Origin: CAVVSD01 sp963750895
GTDB taxonomy: Bacteria > Actinomycetota > Thermoleophilia > Solirubrobacterales > Solirubrobacteraceae
Reading direction: 5' to 3'
NCBI GenBank assembly: GCA_963750895.1
Contig: CAVVSD010000006.1
Span: 186,001-250,000, forward strand
Length of the DNA stretch: 64,000 bases
A program made the translations under genes and the position numbers. A model generated the notes under the pieces. It saw nothing but the letters and a program-made list of their open reading frames with translations, searched no databases and was not told where the DNA came from. Positions 61,977 to 64,000 of the stretch are shown here, in pieces (position 1 is the first letter of the stretch; every line of letters begins with the position of its first letter).

Positions 61977-64000
61977 TCGATCCCGTCGGAGATCGTCGCC
62001 CGCCGATCAGCCCCCAGCTCGCCTGGCGGGTCGCCCTCCTGGGCGGGATCGCGCTCGCGCTCTTCGCGATCGTCTTCTTCCGGCTCTGGTACCTGCAGGT
62101 GCTCTCCGGCGACCAGTACCTCGCCGAGGCGAACGACAACCAGGTCCGCCAGGAGCGCATCCAGGCCCCGCGCGGGGACGTCGTCGACCGCAACGGCGAG
62201 ACGATCGTCACGAACCGCCGGGCGATCGTCGTCGAGATCAGCCCCGCCGGCCTGCCCGAGGCGGAGCGCGAGGCTGCGGCGACCTGGGGCCAGCGGATGA
62301 CCCAGCGCTCCCTGCGCCCGACGGGCTTCAAGGGCGAGCCGACGAAGATCCCCGACATCCCGACGCAGGAGCTGCGCGACCGCCTGCGGCGCCTCGCGGG
62401 CGTGCTCGAGGACACCACGGCGACCGAGATCCAGCGGCGCATCATCCAGTCGCTCGCCCAGGTGCCGTACGCGCCGATCCGGGTGGAGACCGACGTCCCG
62501 CGCTCGGTCATGAACTACGTGCAGGAGCGCCAGACGCTCTTCCCGAGCGTGACCGTCGAGCAGGTCTACCTGCGCCAGTACCCGCGCACGACGCTCGCCG
62601 CCCAGATGCTGGGCACCGTCGGGGAGATCCAGCTCAAGCAGCTCAAGTGGAAGCACTTCCGCGGCGTCAAGCAGGGCACCGTCGTGGGGCAGGGTGGCCT
62701 GGAGTACCAGTACGACCGCTACCTGCGCGGCACCGACGGCTCGCGCGAGATCCAGGTCGACGCCCTCGGCAACCCGAAGGGCGAGCTGCGCGAGGTGGCG
62801 CCGAAGGCCGGGCAGCGCCTCAAGCTGTCGCTCGACCTCGCGCTGCAGCGCGAGGGGCAGGAGGCGCTCACCGGCCAGGGCAACCCGGGTGGGCAGCCGG
62901 CTGCGTTCGTGGCGATGAACCCCGACAACGGCGAGATCCTCGGGATGGGCTCCTATCCGTCCTTCGACCCCAACCTGCTGACGAAGCCGATCACGCAGGA
63001 GCGCTACGACGCGCTCTTCGGCGAGCAGGCGGGCTCCCCGCTGTTCAACCGCGCCACGAACGGCCTGTACTCCACAGGGTCGACGTTCAAGGTCGTCACG
63101 GCGCTCGCGGGCCTGCAGAGCGGCACGATCGCGCCGGCCACGCGCGTCGAGGACAACGGCTGCGTCGAGATCGGCGACCGCAAGTTCTGCAACGCCAAGA
63201 GCGAGCCCAACGGCTCGGTCGACATGCAGCAGGCGATCATGGTCTCCTCCGACGTCTACTTCTACCTCCTGGGCCAGAACCTGGACGCGAAGAAGGGCCA
63301 GCTGCTCCAGAAGTACGCCCGCGAGCTCGGCTTCGGCCGCGACACGGGCATCGACCTCCCGTCGGAGGCCGACGGCGTCGTCCCCGACCGCGCGTGGCGC
63401 AAGCTCGTGGGCGAGGAGGAGCTGAAGTGCCGCCAGAAGCGCAAGGTCGCCTCCTGCGGGATCTCCGACATGCGCGGCTGGAACACGGGCGACAACGTCA
63501 ACCTCGCGATCGGCCAGGGCGACCTGCAGGCCACGCCGCTGCAGCTCGCCGTCGCCTACTCGACGCTCGCGACCGACGGGCGCGTCCCCACGCCGCACGT
63601 CGGCCTGGAGGTCGAGAACGAGTCCGGCGAGCTCATCCAGCGCATCGAGCGCGCGCCGGCCCGCCGCATCAAGATCGACGAGAACGCGCGCTCGGTGATC
63701 ATGAACGGCCTGAAGGCGGCGGCGATGGAGGACGGCGGCACGTCGCACGACGTCTTCACCGACTGGCCGAAGGACCTCCCCGTCTACGGCAAGACCGGCA
63801 CGGCCCAGCGCACCGGCAAGCCGGACACGTCGTGGTACGCCGCCTACGTCCCCGGCGGCCGCGGGCGCAGCCCGATCGTCGTCGCGGTGACCGTGGAGGA
63901 GTGCGGCTGCTTCGGCGCCGAGGCCGCCGCCCCGATCACGCGGCTCATCCTCTCGCAGCACTTCGGGGTCGAGAAGAAGTTCGTCCGCGGGGAGTCGAGC
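61973..64000 (+). CDS. mrdA: penicillin-binding protein 2 (partial)
   Basis: At least 676 residues; runs off the right edge. Single N-terminal membrane helix (ALLGGIALALFAIVFFRLWY), pedestal domain with 'APRGDVVDRNGETIVTNRRA', transpeptidase domain with SxxK in 'LYSTGSTFKVVTA', SxN in 'VSSDVYFYLLGQ' (Ser-Ser-Asp), KTG in 'YGKTGTAQ'. Cys pairs occur in 'NGCVEIGDRKFCN', 'CRQKRKVASCG' and 'EECGCFG', perhaps disulfides. Cross-links sidewall peptidoglycan with the Mre proteins. Confidence 0.93.
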   Translation, partial: MIDPVGDRRPPISPQLAWRVALLGGIALALFAIVFFRLWYLQVLSGDQYLAEANDNQVRQERIQAPRGDVVDRNGETIVTNRRAIVVEISPAGLPEAEREAAATWGQRMTQRSLRPTGFKGEPTKIPDIPTQELRDRLRRLAGVLEDTTATEIQRRIIQSLAQVPYAPIRVETDVPRSVMNYVQERQTLFPSVTVEQVYLRQYPRTTLAAQMLGTVGEIQLKQLKWKHFRGVKQGTVVGQGGLEYQYDRYLRGTDGSREIQVDALGNPKGELREVAPKAGQRLKLSLDLALQREGQEALTGQGNPGGQPAAFVAMNPDNGEILGMGSYPSFDPNLLTKPITQERYDALFGEQAGSPLFNRATNGLYSTGSTFKVVTALAGLQSGTIAPATRVEDNGCVEIGDRKFCNAKSEPNGSVDMQQAIMVSSDVYFYLLGQNLDAKKGQLLQKYARELGFGRDTGIDLPSEADGVVPDRAWRKLVGEEELKCRQKRKVASCGISDMRGWNTGDNVNLAIGQGDLQATPLQLAVAYSTLATDGRVPTPHVGLEVENESGELIQRIERAPARRIKIDENARSVIMNGLKAAAMEDGGTSHDVFTDWPKDLPVYGKTGTAQRTGKPDTSWYAAYVPGGRGRSPIVVAVTVEECGCFGAEAAAPITRLILSQHFGVEKKFVRGESS

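Overview
The window is GC-rich, gene-dense DNA from a bacterium. The right end carries the core block tig-clpP-clpX / valS-folC / ndk-maf / mreB-mreC-mreD-mrdA. Together with strong GC bias, many GTG/TTG starts and many acyl-CoA-dehydrogenase-like and MetE-like paralogues, this suggests an actinobacterium, plausibly of the Thermoleophilia/Solirubrobacterales type. The lineage is an inference; there is no rRNA in the window to test it.

Layout. (1) 1-9.2 kb: a sulfur and homocysteine block. It has an LLM flavin monooxygenase with an acyl-CoA-dehydrogenase-like partner, a divergent alpha/beta hydrolase, and a metY / CoA-binding protein / metX operon, followed by a Na+/H+ antiporter, a glutamine amidotransferase-like protein and an MFS exporter. 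Two long palindromes lie at 9.35-9.46 kb. (2) 9.6-31.8 kb: a large catabolic island. A leftward operon (MetE-like B, GntR, MetE-like A, Zn-alcohol dehydrogenase, unknown protein, flavin monooxygenase-like protein) diverges from a rightward series (GntR, carboxyltransferase, MetE-like C and D, vanillyl-alcohol-oxidase-family flavoprotein, AraC, MhqO-type ring-cleaving dioxygenase, flavin monooxygenase-like protein, MetE-like E) and a branched-chain-amino-acid-type ABC importer. Two promoters share an identical 12-bp palindrome. (3) 32-46 kb: a second aromatic block. A LysR regulator diverges from an operon encoding a cytochrome P450 fused to the ATP-binding domain of PEP synthase, a PEP-synthase-type phosphohistidine subunit, two HD phosphohydrolases and an SDR. 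Next come an AraC regulator, a third flavin monooxygenase-like protein, a nitronate-monooxygenase-like protein, and a TetR / isocitrate lyase pair with two clear operators. (4) 46-64 kb: housekeeping genes (CorA, trigger factor, ClpP, ClpX, ValRS, FolC, Ndk, Maf, MreBCD, PBP2) with several small membrane or secreted proteins.

How it may fit together: the ABC importer would bring in a phenolic compound. The P450-kinase operon looks like a phosphorylation-first route for alkylphenols, comparable to phenylphosphate synthase and to the 4-cresol (Cre) pathway of Corynebacterium glutamicum. The VAO-family enzyme, flavin monooxygenases and ring-cleaving dioxygenase would process para-substituted phenols. 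The five MetE-like zinc proteins are candidate methyl- or alkyl-transferases, possibly for O-demethylation. Isocitrate lyase would serve C2 assimilation.

Caution: at least eight genes, including essential valS, are split by one- or two-base frame changes whose repair restores family sequence. Most look like sequencing or assembly errors rather than pseudogenes.
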